Of a stretch of 63,754 bases of DNA, positions 45,505 through 54,286 are shown piece by piece. The stretch comes from Pseudomonadota bacterium. Lineage in GTDB: Bacteria; Myxococcota_A; UBA9160; JADFDR01. A program made the position numbers and the translations under genes. The notes beneath the pieces are model-generated. The model was not told the DNA's origin and ran no database searches. It saw nothing but the letters and a program-made list of their open reading frames with translations. The stretch lies in NCBI GenBank assembly GCA_003353845.1, contig PIVT01000016.1, positions 1-63,754 of the forward strand, in the 5' to 3' direction. Numbering within the stretch: the first letter of the stretch is position 1; every line of letters begins with the position of its first letter.

Positions 45505-48387
45505 ATGACTCGAGTTCACCACTGGCAACGAACCATCCGATTTTGTACGGCCCTGGCGCTCATTGCGGGCGCCGCCTTTATCGGGTTCCAAATCTCGTCC
45601 AACGCGACGCCTGACTGGATCCGATCCCAAACCGAGTCGGCCCTCAGCAATGCTGTGGAGGCTCCTGTCTCCGTGCAACATGCACGGATCCTATTGAATA
45701 ACAAAGGACTTTTGTTTTCCGCGCAGGAAGTTGAGACCAACCTGCTCGACGGTACCGCCCCCCTCTCCATCCAAGAAATTCAATTCGAACTCCGAATTTT
45801 CCCGCTGCTGGTGGGCAAAATTCAGCTCCGGAAGGCCTGGGTGCTGGGACTCGCGCTCGATCTACCCCTTTCCAAGCTTCCCCCTCCTAAGGAGAAAAGA
45901 CCCTACGGACAGGAACCAAGCCCCTTGGAACCCCTGTGGCCCGGACTTCTCTCCGAGTGGGGGCTGCCTTTGGGGCTAGTCGCCCTGCAACTTCAGGAGA
46001 GCAGCGTTCGGATCTTCAATCAACCGGAGGATGGAGACGAGGATGCCATCGTCGTGCTTAACAATATTTATTTTGAGGCTCGTCGGCGCACCTTGCGCCA
46101 TGACACGATGTTCGAGATCTCAGCCGAGACCGAAGATGCTGCGGAAAGCCGAGGGCGGGGGTCCTTTCAATTCAATGGCACGACGTCCAAATCCTTCACG
46201 GGGCAAATCGAGATCAATCGCGCCGAGTTTGGTCCGGCGCTGCGCTGGATGCTGGAAGACCGCAACCTGAGCAGCGAGGTGAACGAATCCGGCTTTCGCG
46301 GCAGAGGCAAAGTCAGTGGGTTCATCGACATCGATTTGGATGCGTCACGCTCCGGGAAAGGTGAAGTCCGCTTGAAAACCGAGGCGGTCGAGTTGGACTT
46401 GCCCGGCGGCGGCCTGCTTGAATCCCTGACGTCCCGAGAAACAAGCATCATCGGAACTCTGGCCTTGGAACACCCTTCCGTGTCTTTGTCACACGACAAA
46501 CGCTTTGGGGATCTATTCCTCGATCTTTCCGTGAGCGACACTTCCATCAAACTTCGGGAGTCAACGCAGCCCGAAGCCGAGGACTCCCCCCCATCCTCAC
46601 CCGCTGCGAATCCTGCGGAGAGAATCTATTTCGACAATATTTCCACCAATGCAGCCCTCTTGTTCTCTCGTCGAAGCCTCACTCTTGAAAGCGCAAAGCT
46701 TGAGACCGCTGAAATGCGAATTGATTTGGGAGGCTCACTTGAATTCCCTGTAAGTGAGAACTCGGACGCCGAGTTTTCCCTCCTCATCGAGGAACTCAGC
46801 CTGGATCAATTCATCAACTTTTTTGACCACCTGCCTCCCAGCCTTCGCACTCAGGCTGACCGCCTCGTCAAAGGTCTAGAGGCAGGCACCCTGCATGACT
46901 TCTCCATCGAATACCAATCGAAATTGGCGGAAGCTATAAAACGGTTTGAGGCTGACGCCATCAGGGACCTGACCGGGTTCAGAGTCGGGTTTCGTCTGTC
47001 CGACGGGAGGCTGGGCTTCCCATCGGAAGAGGCTTTGAAAGACCTGCAAGGAGCCTTTGAACTCCGCGACGATTCGATCCAAATTTCGGGTCTATCGGCT
47101 ACGCATGGAACCACACCACTGCCCACTCTCGATGTCACAGTCGAAGGCTTGAACCGACTGCTCGATGAGGAAACATCTCGACACATCAGCCCTGTCCCTG
47201 TCGGCCCCATTCCAGGTCTGGAGCCATTACTGGGCATTCTTTTCCCGACCAAACCCAGACCGAATCGAAAGTTGCGACCCATTAGTGTTGAGCTCGATTG
47301 GGTTTACCACCCCACCCTGTTGTGGCCTGTCGAAGAACTAAACGCACGCATTACTCCCAAGGAAGACAGCATCGCCTTCCCAGGCGCCACGTTGACGTGG
47401 GGAGGCACACCCATCATTGTCGATGGCCACATACAAAAGAAACCCGAGCCGCATATAGACTTGGCCATTCGAACGCTAGAGGGGGATCCCCCCTCACTTG
47501 TGCGACCCAATGAAGACGTTTGGATTCAAGGTCGATGGGATGTAACCAATGGGAAGATCGGCCACTGGCCCTATCACCGCTACGGAGGCTCTTTTAAAGC
47601 CATTCACGATGCCGTCGATGCGGATTTGGAAATTCTCCTTGAGCCCGAAGGAAAGCTATCGGCCGAAGGTGTCCTGCGATTAACAAAAGTAGATTCCGTC
47701 CCAATCACTGCCGACGTAAAGCTTGAAAATGGAAATATTGGAGCCTTGGGCAAAGCCCTGACCAAGAAAACAAGTAGGGTGACCGGAACTCTCGATGCGG
47801 AATTTTCCGGTGCGGGGAAGCTTGTTCCCGGAGATACAATCCTTCACCACACAATTTCCACAGGCACACTGCTAGCTCGCGACGGCCGACTCACCACACG
47901 CCTCCCCTTGCTCGTCGCCATCGCAAGAGCCAGTGGATCTTTCAACCCTTTCGGCTCTCGAAAATACCTGGATTACAAAACCATTAAAGGTCGGGTGGGC
48001 GTAGATAAAGGCGAACTCGCTTGGGAAGAACTGTTGCTAAAAGGCTCGGACCTGCGCTTGTTACTGTCGGGCCAAATGGGTTTGTTGGAAAAGGACCCCC
48101 CGGTCGAGGCCATCGTAGGCGTTTTGCTTTTTGGAAAAATCGATGACGTGATCGCGAAGATTCCGTTGGTCAATCGAATCCTACTGGGAAAAGATAAAAA
48201 CCTGCTCGGAACCTACTTCAAAGTGGAAGGCACACGCTCAAATCTCAAGTCCAGCATCATCCCCACCAAGGCGCTGACCTTTGGCCCTACGGATCTTGTT
48301 TTCGGCGCATTGCCTAATTACGTGACCGATTTACCCGAGCCAGAGCCCGATTCTGAAGCCGGCGACGACAAGACCGGTTCCCAATAG
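45505..48387 (+). CDS. AsmA/YhdP-like envelope protein
   Basis: This 960-residue protein is anchored by one N-terminal helix (about 13-31, IRFCTALALIAGAAFIGFQI) with a long beta-rich periplasmic body. The C-terminal third has the AsmA-like C-terminal pattern (GTLDAEFSGAGKL, DGRLTTRLPLLVAIARASG, YLDYKTIKGRVGVDKGEL, LSGQMGLLEKDPPVEAIVGV). AsmA/YhdP/TamB proteins form hydrophobic grooves thought to carry phospholipids to the outer membrane. ATG 45505 directly precedes the basic anchor; an upstream in-frame TTG is less likely. It is followed 62 bp later by the heptose adenylyltransferase gene, which fits an envelope-biogenesis pairing. Confidence 0.75.
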   Translation: MTRVHHWQRTIRFCTALALIAGAAFIGFQISSNATPDWIRSQTESALSNAVEAPVSVQHARILLNNKGLLFSAQEVETNLLDGTAPLSIQEIQFELRIFPLLVGKIQLRKAWVLGLALDLPLSKLPPPKEKRPYGQEPSPLEPLWPGLLSEWGLPLGLVALQLQESSVRIFNQPEDGDEDAIVVLNNIYFEARRRTLRHDTMFEISAETEDAAESRGRGSFQFNGTTSKSFTGQIEINRAEFGPALRWMLEDRNLSSEVNESGFRGRGKVSGFIDIDLDASRSGKGEVRLKTEAVELDLPGGGLLESLTSRETSIIGTLALEHPSVSLSHDKRFGDLFLDLSVSDTSIKLRESTQPEAEDSPPSSPAANPAERIYFDNISTNAALLFSRRSLTLESAKLETAEMRIDLGGSLEFPVSENSDAEFSLLIEELSLDQFINFFDHLPPSLRTQADRLVKGLEAGTLHDFSIEYQSKLAEAIKRFEADAIRDLTGFRVGFRLSDGRLGFPSEEALKDLQGAFELRDDSIQISGLSATHGTTPLPTLDVTVEGLNRLLDEETSRHISPVPVGPIPGLEPLLGILFPTKPRPNRKLRPISVELDWVYHPTLLWPVEELNARITPKEDSIAFPGATLTWGGTPIIVDGHIQKKPEPHIDLAIRTLEGDPPSLVRPNEDVWIQGRWDVTNGKIGHWPYHRYGGSFKAIHDAVDADLEILLEPEGKLSAEGVLRLTKVDSVPITADVKLENGNIGALGKALTKKTSRVTGTLDAEFSGAGKLVPGDTILHHTISTGTLLARDGRLTTRLPLLVAIARASGSFNPFGSRKYLDYKTIKGRVGVDKGELAWEELLLKGSDLRLLLSGQMGLLEKDPPVEAIVGVLLFGKIDDVIAKIPLVNRILLGKDKNLLGTYFKVEGTRSNLKSSIIPTKALTFGPTDLVFGALPNYVTDLPEPEPDSEAGDDKTGSQ

Positions 48388-48449
48388 CGCGAAAATCTCT
48401 ATGATAAGAAACTCAAGCGGGGTCTGTAGACAATCTACTGAGGGAAGTC

Positions 48450-48971
48450 ATGACAGCAAAAACCAAAAAGCTTGGCCATTCACCGCGCAAAGCCAGGACA
48501 AAAATTCTGAGTGCGCAAGAGGCCGCCAATCGGCTGCATAGCGCTCAGCGACGTGGAGAACGTGTCGTCTTCACCAACGGTTGCTTTGATCTCTTGCACG
48601 TCGGCCATGTGCGAAGCCTCGAAGAGGCGCGCGGCTTCGGTGATGTACTTGTGGTGGGTGTGAATAGCGACGCCAGTGTACGCAGCCTGGACAAGGGCAG
48701 CGAACGCCCCTTTGTACCCGCTCGTCAACGCGCTGAACTGCTTGCTGGCTTGGAGTGTGTCGACTGCGTCATCATCTTTGGTGGCTCAACACCCCTGTCG
48801 CTCATTAAAAAGATACGGCCTGACGTACTGGCCAAGGGTGGCGACTGGTCGCTGGACGGCATTGTCGGCGCCAAAGAAGTGATGAGTTGGGGAGGACGTG
48901 TCAAACGCTTGCGCGAAATTCCCGGCCTGCGCACCTCATTGCTGGCGCAAAAGGTCAAGGCGTCTCATTAG
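48450..48971 (+). CDS. rfaE2: D-glycero-beta-D-manno-heptose 1-phosphate adenylyltransferase (RfaE2)
   Basis: This 173-residue nucleotidyltransferase has the HxGH signature FTNGCFDLLHVGHVRSL (about 34-50), VVGVNSDASVRSL and VLAKGGDW. It activates heptose 1-phosphate with ATP to make ADP-heptose for the lipopolysaccharide inner core. In many proteobacteria this is the C-terminal half of HldE; here it is separate, so the kinase half (RfaE1) must be elsewhere. An N-terminal basic extension of about 30 residues precedes the domain. GAGGGA precedes the ATG. It converges with mobA at a 4-bp gap. Confidence 0.9.
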   Translation: MTAKTKKLGHSPRKARTKILSAQEAANRLHSAQRRGERVVFTNGCFDLLHVGHVRSLEEARGFGDVLVVGVNSDASVRSLDKGSERPFVPARQRAELLAGLECVDCVIIFGGSTPLSLIKKIRPDVLAKGGDWSLDGIVGAKEVMSWGGRVKRLREIPGLRTSLLAQKVKASH

Positions 48972-48975
48972 TCAG

Positions 48976-49602
48976 CTACTCGTGTTGGTTCTGATCCAAT
49001 CGAGTTCGATCTTCCGGCGTGTTCACATTGAGTAGGGCTCTCCCCAGCGGATCCACTTTGAGAAGTTCATCCCCACCCAACACCGAAACCTGTAAGTCAT
49101 CGAGCAGCCCCATCAAGGAAAGTCGATTTTCTTCCAGCGCTCGGCGCGCACAAGGAAGTACAGACTTGCGCTGGTAAATGGCGCACAGCGGCTGTAGTCC
49201 GTAGTCCGTGCGCGGAAGAACAACATCGGCTTCTGGCCAGGCTACGAGGGCCAGCACAAGCTCCGCCGTGATCAATGGCATGTCCGTGGCCACCAAAAGC
49301 ACGCGCTCACTATCAGCCGCTTCGAGCACGGACACGAGACCCCGCAAAGGGCTGCGCGGTCCCTCTTCATCGACGATCCGTTGACCTTGAGCGTCGACAG
49401 GGGCTTCGCCACCAACGAGGTATACCGTTTCAAAAAAATTGCCCAGCAGGTTCGCAATGCGGCCCGCATAGCTCATGCCTTCATGCGTTAACCGGGCCTT
49501 GTCAGTCCCCATGCGCGATGACGCACCGCCCAACAAGACCGCTGCCGAAATGGAGGACAGCCGACTTGCCGCTTTGTCGTGGGCGACAGGCAAGGCTTTC
49601 AC
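48976..49602 (-). CDS. mobA: Molybdenum cofactor guanylyltransferase
   Basis: This 208-residue GTP-dependent enzyme converts Mo-molybdopterin to the guanine dinucleotide form. It has the nucleotidyltransferase motif LLGGASSRMGTDKARL (about 23-38), ATDMPLIT and NVNTPED near the end. The start is GTG at 49602, overlapping the moeA stop as GTGA, which indicates translational coupling in a moeA-mobA operon. The last residues are LDQNQHE. Confidence 0.88.
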   Translation of the reverse strand: MKALPVAHDKAASRLSSISAAVLLGGASSRMGTDKARLTHEGMSYAGRIANLLGNFFETVYLVGGEAPVDAQGQRIVDEEGPRSPLRGLVSVLEAADSERVLLVATDMPLITAELVLALVAWPEADVVLPRTDYGLQPLCAIYQRKSVLPCARRALEENRLSLMGLLDDLQVSVLGGDELLKVDPLGRALLNVNTPEDRTRLDQNQHE

Positions 49603-50864
49603 TCGTCGATCACGAGGGAGGAGGAATTACCCAACAGGCCTTCTTCCAAGACTTGTACCTTCACCACAGTCCCCTCTTCCAGAGTCTCAGCCGCACTCGG
49701 GAAGATCAACAGGCCTTGAGCAATGGCCATGGAACTCAATGCGCCTGAACTCTGCGTGCCCGTGCTCGTGGCCCAGAACTGACTGTCTCGCCTCTCCAGG
49801 CACACCCGCACAAAATTGAGACGACCGGCCTTTTTCTTCATCGCGTGCGTAAGGCGTGCTTCGATGGTCGAGCGGAAGCAATCTCGGTAGCCCATCATGG
49901 AACGCAAAGCGGGGCGTACAAATTGTTCGAAACAAACCATGGCCGAAACAGGGTTGCCGGGCAATCCAAAGACCAAGGGACCCTGGCCCGGTTCAAAGCG
50001 ACCAAAGGTCACGGGAAATCCCGGCTTCATGCGCACCCCCCAAAAAAGGAGTTTGCAGCCTAGTTTCTCAAGTACGGGACGCACATGATCGTGATCCCCA
50101 ACGGACACTCCAGCACTCGCAATCAAAATATCGCTGCCTAATCCGGCTCGCAGGTGCTTCTCGACACTTTCAGGTGTATCGCGGGCAATGCCGAGATAAT
50201 TGGACTCCACCCCTAGTTCGCGACACTGTGCAGCCAGGGAATACGAGTTCGAAGAAACGATGCGCCCCCCCGTCGAATCGCCATCGGGCTCCACCAGTTC
50301 ATCGCCACTGGACAATAAAGCCACGCGTGGTCGCTGTACGACGTGGACAAAGGTTCGACCGACAGACGCCAGAAGACCCAATTGACCTGGACCCAACTTT
50401 ATTCCCGGCTGAAGAACCACTTCGCCTGCCTTCACATCTTCGCCCGCGCGACGAATGTGTTTGCCTGATCGAACCGGGGCTCGAAAGTTGGCGCGATCGC
50501 CTTGGGCTTCGACCACTTCTTGCTCGACCACCGTATCCGCGCCAGCGGGGACGGGTGCCCCTGTAAAAATACGAGCGGCTTCTCCCGCAACCAGGGGACG
50601 TGCGCCCTGGCCGCCAGCGGGCACTTCGTATACCACGGGCAAACCAATAGGGTTGTCGGGCGAGGCCTGAGCGAGATCCTCGCTGCGCAGGGCATAGCCA
50701 TCCATGGCGGAGTTATCCAACGGGGGCAGCGTCCGACCAGCGGTAATGGGCTCAGCCAGGATTCGACCCTGGGCAGCGCCAAAGCTAAGCGTCTCTCCAC
50801 CAAGGCGAGGAGATGCATCGAGAACAGTTTGTTGCGCTTCGGAGACGGATATTTTTTCTTTCAT
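49599..50864 (-). CDS. moeA: Molybdopterin molybdenumtransferase
   Basis: This 421-residue enzyme inserts molybdate into adenylylated molybdopterin. Conserved motifs are LPPLDNSAMDGYA (about 46-58), FTGAPVPAGADTVV, LLSSGDELVEPD, ASAGVSVGDHD and GLPGNPVSAMVCFEQF. The length is normal for MoeA. ATG 50864 begins the conserved KISVSEAQ; a longer reading from 50918 lacks similarity. It is the first gene of the moeA-mobA operon and divergent from ntrBC across 159 bp that contains an NtrC-type site. Confidence 0.92.
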   Translation of the reverse strand: MKEKISVSEAQQTVLDASPRLGGETLSFGAAQGRILAEPITAGRTLPPLDNSAMDGYALRSEDLAQASPDNPIGLPVVYEVPAGGQGARPLVAGEAARIFTGAPVPAGADTVVEQEVVEAQGDRANFRAPVRSGKHIRRAGEDVKAGEVVLQPGIKLGPGQLGLLASVGRTFVHVVQRPRVALLSSGDELVEPDGDSTGGRIVSSNSYSLAAQCRELGVESNYLGIARDTPESVEKHLRAGLGSDILIASAGVSVGDHDHVRPVLEKLGCKLLFWGVRMKPGFPVTFGRFEPGQGPLVFGLPGNPVSAMVCFEQFVRPALRSMMGYRDCFRSTIEARLTHAMKKKAGRLNFVRVCLERRDSQFWATSTGTQSSGALSSMAIAQGLLIFPSAAETLEEGTVVKVQVLEEGLLGNSSSLVIDE

Positions 50865-50930
50865 AGCAGGGAACTGTACCACGCAGATCTGAGCCCACAT
50901 GGGGCTGAAATCGCTCAAGAATCAACGAAT

Positions 50931-50947
50931 TGCACAAGATTTGTGCA
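50931..50947. promoter_or_regulatory. NtrC-type binding site upstream of ntrBC
   Basis: TGCACAAGATTTGTGCA is a perfect palindrome with 7-bp arms and a 3-bp centre. It fits the known NtrC site form TGCAC-N7-GTGCA exactly. It overlaps the -35 region of the ntrB promoter, the position expected for autorepression. Confidence 0.65.
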
Positions 50948-50963
50948 GACAATGCCCTATAAT
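50935..50963 (+). promoter_or_regulatory. ntrBC promoter (consensus -10)
   Basis: A perfect -10 TATAAT lies at 50958-50963. The -35 position (about 50935-50940, CAAGAT) is poor and covered by the NtrC-type palindrome. The start of transcription would be near 50970. Confidence 0.5.
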
Positions 50964-51023
50964 TAGGCAGATTTTTCTCTCTCCGCCCTATTAAGCACCG
51001 TAGGCTCATGATCATCGTCGGGC

Positions 51024-52133
51024 ATGACAAGTGCAAGGAACCCTGTCGTGACACACGACTTACAGCTCATCTTAGATGGTCTTCGCGAAGGGATCATCGT
51101 CCTCGACAGTGCCGGGTCCATTGAACGGATCAATCCGGAGGCTTGTCGTTTGCTCGGCCTTTCAGCCATTGCCGTAACGGGTTGCCCCTTGAGTTCCTCA
51201 CTGGGCGAAGACCACGCCATTTGCCAAGCGGCCAGCCAAGCCCTCAGGCAAGGAAAGACCGCCGTTCAAGACGACCTGCTCTTACAGGTCCCGCTGAGAG
51301 AGGACACACTGATTGACCTCTCCACGTCGCCCCTACAAGCGGAGGATCGCAGCTTCACGGGGGTCATTGTGTCCCTGCGCGACCGAAGCATCCACGCACA
51401 ACTGGCCGAACGGGTGAGCAAGCGCGAGCGACTGGAAGCCTTCGGTGACATCGCATCGGGTATCGCCCACGAGGTGAAGAATCCGCTGGGAGGTATTCGC
51501 GGGGCGGCCGAACTCATCGGTCTGCGGACCAAAGAATCCAAGATCCAACAAACCGCCGAGTTGATCGTTCACGAAGTGGATCGCATCGCCAATCTCGTCG
51601 ACGAACTCATGGTGTTCGGACGCGGAGACAAGCTTTCCCTGGAACCCGTCAACTTGCATCAGGTACTCGACGAAGTGTTGGACCTGCTCTCCCACGACCC
51701 CTTGGCTGAAAAGATTGACTTCGTTCTTATGTATGACCCCTCGATCCCTGAGATCCAGGCCGACCGCAGCCGACTGAAACAAGTTTTTTTAAACATCGCG
51801 CGCAATGCCTTACAGGCCATGGAGCCGAGTGAGGGCAAAATTGAAATTCGCACACGCATCCCTGTGGACCACCGCTTACCCATGAAAAATGGTGGCAGCA
51901 GCCCAACCGTGATCATCAGCTTCAAGGACACAGGGCCGGGTATTCCCCAAGACGCCCTGGCCCACCTGTTCACTCCCTTTTTTACAACGCGCGTCAAAGG
52001 TACCGGCCTCGGTCTTCCCGTCGCTGGACATTGGGTAAGCCTGCATGCAGGCACCTTGCGCATTGACAACAACCCTGACCAAGGAGCAACCGTAAAGATT
52101 GCTCTGCCGCTTCGGAGAAACGATGAACACTAA
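51024..52133 (+). CDS. ntrB: Nitrogen regulation sensor histidine kinase (NtrB/GlnL-type)
   Basis: This 369-residue soluble kinase has a PAS domain (about 10-120), the phosphorylated His149 in IASGIAHEVKNPLGGIRGA (the GlnL-type H-box), the N-box LKQVFLNIARNALQAM, and ATP-binding motifs DTGPGIP and GTGLGL. There is no membrane segment, as in NtrB. It would phosphorylate the adjacent regulator under nitrogen limitation, with PII control assumed from the family. ATG is at 51024. The ntrC start lies inside its last codons (11-bp overlap). Confidence 0.9.
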   Translation: MTSARNPVVTHDLQLILDGLREGIIVLDSAGSIERINPEACRLLGLSAIAVTGCPLSSSLGEDHAICQAASQALRQGKTAVQDDLLLQVPLREDTLIDLSTSPLQAEDRSFTGVIVSLRDRSIHAQLAERVSKRERLEAFGDIASGIAHEVKNPLGGIRGAAELIGLRTKESKIQQTAELIVHEVDRIANLVDELMVFGRGDKLSLEPVNLHQVLDEVLDLLSHDPLAEKIDFVLMYDPSIPEIQADRSRLKQVFLNIARNALQAMEPSEGKIEIRTRIPVDHRLPMKNGGSSPTVIISFKDTGPGIPQDALAHLFTPFFTTRVKGTGLGLPVAGHWVSLHAGTLRIDNNPDQGATVKIALPLRRNDEH

Positions 52134-53559
52134 ACGGACCGCACGCGTCCTGATTGCCGACGATGAAAACTCCATACGCTTTGTGCTGCGCGAGACCTTG
52201 GAAGAGGCCGGGCACCAGGTCACCGAGGCCACATCAGGGGACGAAGCCTTACAGGCTTTGGCAGAGACAAGTTTCGACCTCGCCTTTTTTGACATTCGTA
52301 TGCCCGGCCCGTCAGGCCTCGAGCTGTTGGATCACCTGCGCACCATTGGAAGCGGAACCGCAGTCGTAATCATTACTGCTCAAAACACTTTCGAAAATGC
52401 CGTCGAAGCAATGAAACGGGGTGCGCTGGACTATCTGGTCAAACCCTTTCGCATGAGCGAAGTCATAGCGCTCACCGAGAAGGCCTTGCGGGCGATTGCA
52501 CTGCAACGCGAAGTGGAAAGCCTGCGCAAAGAAGTCTCCAAGCAAGCGATTCCCAGTGAACGGCTGGTGGGCAAGAGCCCTTTGATGCTCGACATCTTCA
52601 AGACCATTGGAAAAGTCGCCAGCAGTGAAGTGTCCGTATTGATTACGGGGGAGAGCGGCACCGGAAAAGAGTTGGTCGCCCGCGCGATTCACCATGCCAG
52701 CTCACGCTCGGCCGCTCCCTTTAGCGCCATCAACACCGCAGCCATACCACGCGATCTATTAGAGAGTGAGCTCTTCGGACACGAGCGTGGAGCCTTCACG
52801 GGCGCTGTCGATGCGCGCGCCGGGCGTTTCCGAGAAACCAGCGGTGGAACCTTGTTCCTCGACGAGATCGGCGACATGCCACTGGACCTGCAAGCCAAGC
52901 TACTGCGCGTCTTGCAGACAGGAGAAGTAACCCCGCTGGGTGGACGAAAGGCGGAGCGCGTAGATGTTCGCATCGTGGCCGCAACCCATCACGATCTCGA
53001 AGAGGACGTGCGCAAGGACAAATTCCGCGAGGATTTACTCTTCCGCCTTCGTGTCGTCCCCATTGAACTCCCCGCACTGCGCAATCGGCCTGAGGACATC
53101 CCTGCATTGGTCGATCACTTTCTCAGCCGCTATTCCGAAGAACTCACAGGTGCCCGGCATTGGGTTGCCGATGAAGCGTTCGAGCAACTGGTTCGGCACT
53201 CCTGGCCAGGCAATGTTCGCGAACTCGAAAATGCCATTAAGCGCGCCTTGGTACTGGCCACCGGTGACGTGCTGGCGCCCGACGATTTTGAGTTCCTGAA
53301 GGATTCCATACCCAGCGGCGGAAGTACCTCGGAACTCATAGGCATTGTCCGAGGCGAAGTTCGTGCAGAACTCGACGGGCCGGAAACAGGGACCTTGTAC
53401 CGCGACTGGATTACGCGGGTTGAAAAACCATTGATTGAAACCGTCCTTCACCACACTGGAGGAAACCAGATTCGAACCGCGGCCATCCTCGGTATCAACC
53501 GTAATACTTTGCGCAAAAAAATTGTCGAATTGCAGGTTGCGCTACCCGAGCGGTCGTGA
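52123..53559 (+). CDS. ntrC: Sigma-54-dependent response regulator (NtrC-type)
   Basis: This 478-residue activator has a receiver domain (1-120) with the acidic pocket DDEN (13-16) and phosphoacceptor Asp57 in FFDIRMPG. The AAA+ domain has Walker A GESGTGKE, GAFTGA in HERGAFTGAVDAR (sigma-54 contact loop), FLDEIGDM and an arginine-finger segment. A C-terminal Fis-type HTH ends RTAAILGINRNTLRKKI. It controls nitrogen-scavenging genes and probably its own operon through the palindrome at 50931. ATG 52123 overlaps ntrB; an earlier in-frame start is unlikely. The thiE GTG overlaps its TGA. Confidence 0.93.
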   Translation: MNTKRTARVLIADDENSIRFVLRETLEEAGHQVTEATSGDEALQALAETSFDLAFFDIRMPGPSGLELLDHLRTIGSGTAVVIITAQNTFENAVEAMKRGALDYLVKPFRMSEVIALTEKALRAIALQREVESLRKEVSKQAIPSERLVGKSPLMLDIFKTIGKVASSEVSVLITGESGTGKELVARAIHHASSRSAAPFSAINTAAIPRDLLESELFGHERGAFTGAVDARAGRFRETSGGTLFLDEIGDMPLDLQAKLLRVLQTGEVTPLGGRKAERVDVRIVAATHHDLEEDVRKDKFREDLLFRLRVVPIELPALRNRPEDIPALVDHFLSRYSEELTGARHWVADEAFEQLVRHSWPGNVRELENAIKRALVLATGDVLAPDDFEFLKDSIPSGGSTSELIGIVRGEVRAELDGPETGTLYRDWITRVEKPLIETVLHHTGGNQIRTAAILGINRNTLRKKIVELQVALPERS

Positions 53560-54227
53560 CCTCTCCAACGACGCAGGCAGCGAGAAGACTGAGGCCTCTG
53601 ACAGGGCTGCATGTATTGGTCGACGATTCGATTCACTGGAAGTGGGATCCCATTGAGTTGGCACGAGAAGCCTGCCGAGGTGGCGCGCGTGTCATTCAAT
53701 TGCGCTGTAAGCGTAATGCCGATGCACAGGTTCTACGCTGGGGACTTGCCCTGCGCCAACTCACTCGCGAAGCCGATGCCGCTCTCATGATAAACGACCG
53801 CTTTGACCTCGCTCTCTTGTGTGAAGCCGATGGCGTCCATTTGGGACAAGACGATCTTCCTCCGGCCTCCATCCCCTCGAAATTTCGCAGCCAACTACAA
53901 ATCGGGCGCTCCACGCATAACCTGGAGCAGGTGCGAAAGGCCGCGACACAGGGCTTGGACTACATCGCCTTCGGGCCGCTCTTTGGCACCACTTCCAAGC
54001 AATCTACCTACGAGGAACGAGGCCTCGCGGCTCTGAAGCAAGTCTGTGCCGCTGCTGCGCCCACCCCGGTGATCGCCATCGGAGGCATCGACAGCGCGCA
54101 TCTGGCCTCAATACACGCTGCCGGTGCCGCTGGTTTCGCTGTAATTGGAGCGGTTGCAGGCGCAGACGACCCTGGCTTGGCCGCTCAAAGCTTGCATGAA
54201 GCCTGGTCGCGCTTTCCAACCCGCTGA
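53556..54227 (+). CDS. thiE: Thiamine-phosphate synthase
   Basis: This 223-residue TIM-barrel enzyme joins HMP-pyrophosphate and thiazole phosphate. Motifs are RVIQLRCKR (usual QLRxK), MINDRFDLAL, ADGVHLGQDDLP, GRSTHNLEQV, YIAFGPLFGTTSK and VIAIGGID. The start is GTG, overlapping the ntrC TGA as GTGA, so translation is coupled to the regulator. No TPP riboswitch is seen ahead of it. thiD lies 3 kb downstream as a separate gene. Confidence 0.9.
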   Translation: MTSPTTQAARRLRPLTGLHVLVDDSIHWKWDPIELAREACRGGARVIQLRCKRNADAQVLRWGLALRQLTREADAALMINDRFDLALLCEADGVHLGQDDLPPASIPSKFRSQLQIGRSTHNLEQVRKAATQGLDYIAFGPLFGTTSKQSTYEERGLAALKQVCAAAAPTPVIAIGGIDSAHLASIHAAGAAGFAVIGAVAGADDPGLAAQSLHEAWSRFPTR

Positions 54228-54286
54228 GGGCGCGCTATCACCTCTGCCCACAACACTCATCCTCTCGATCACAGCGGAGAAATCCC

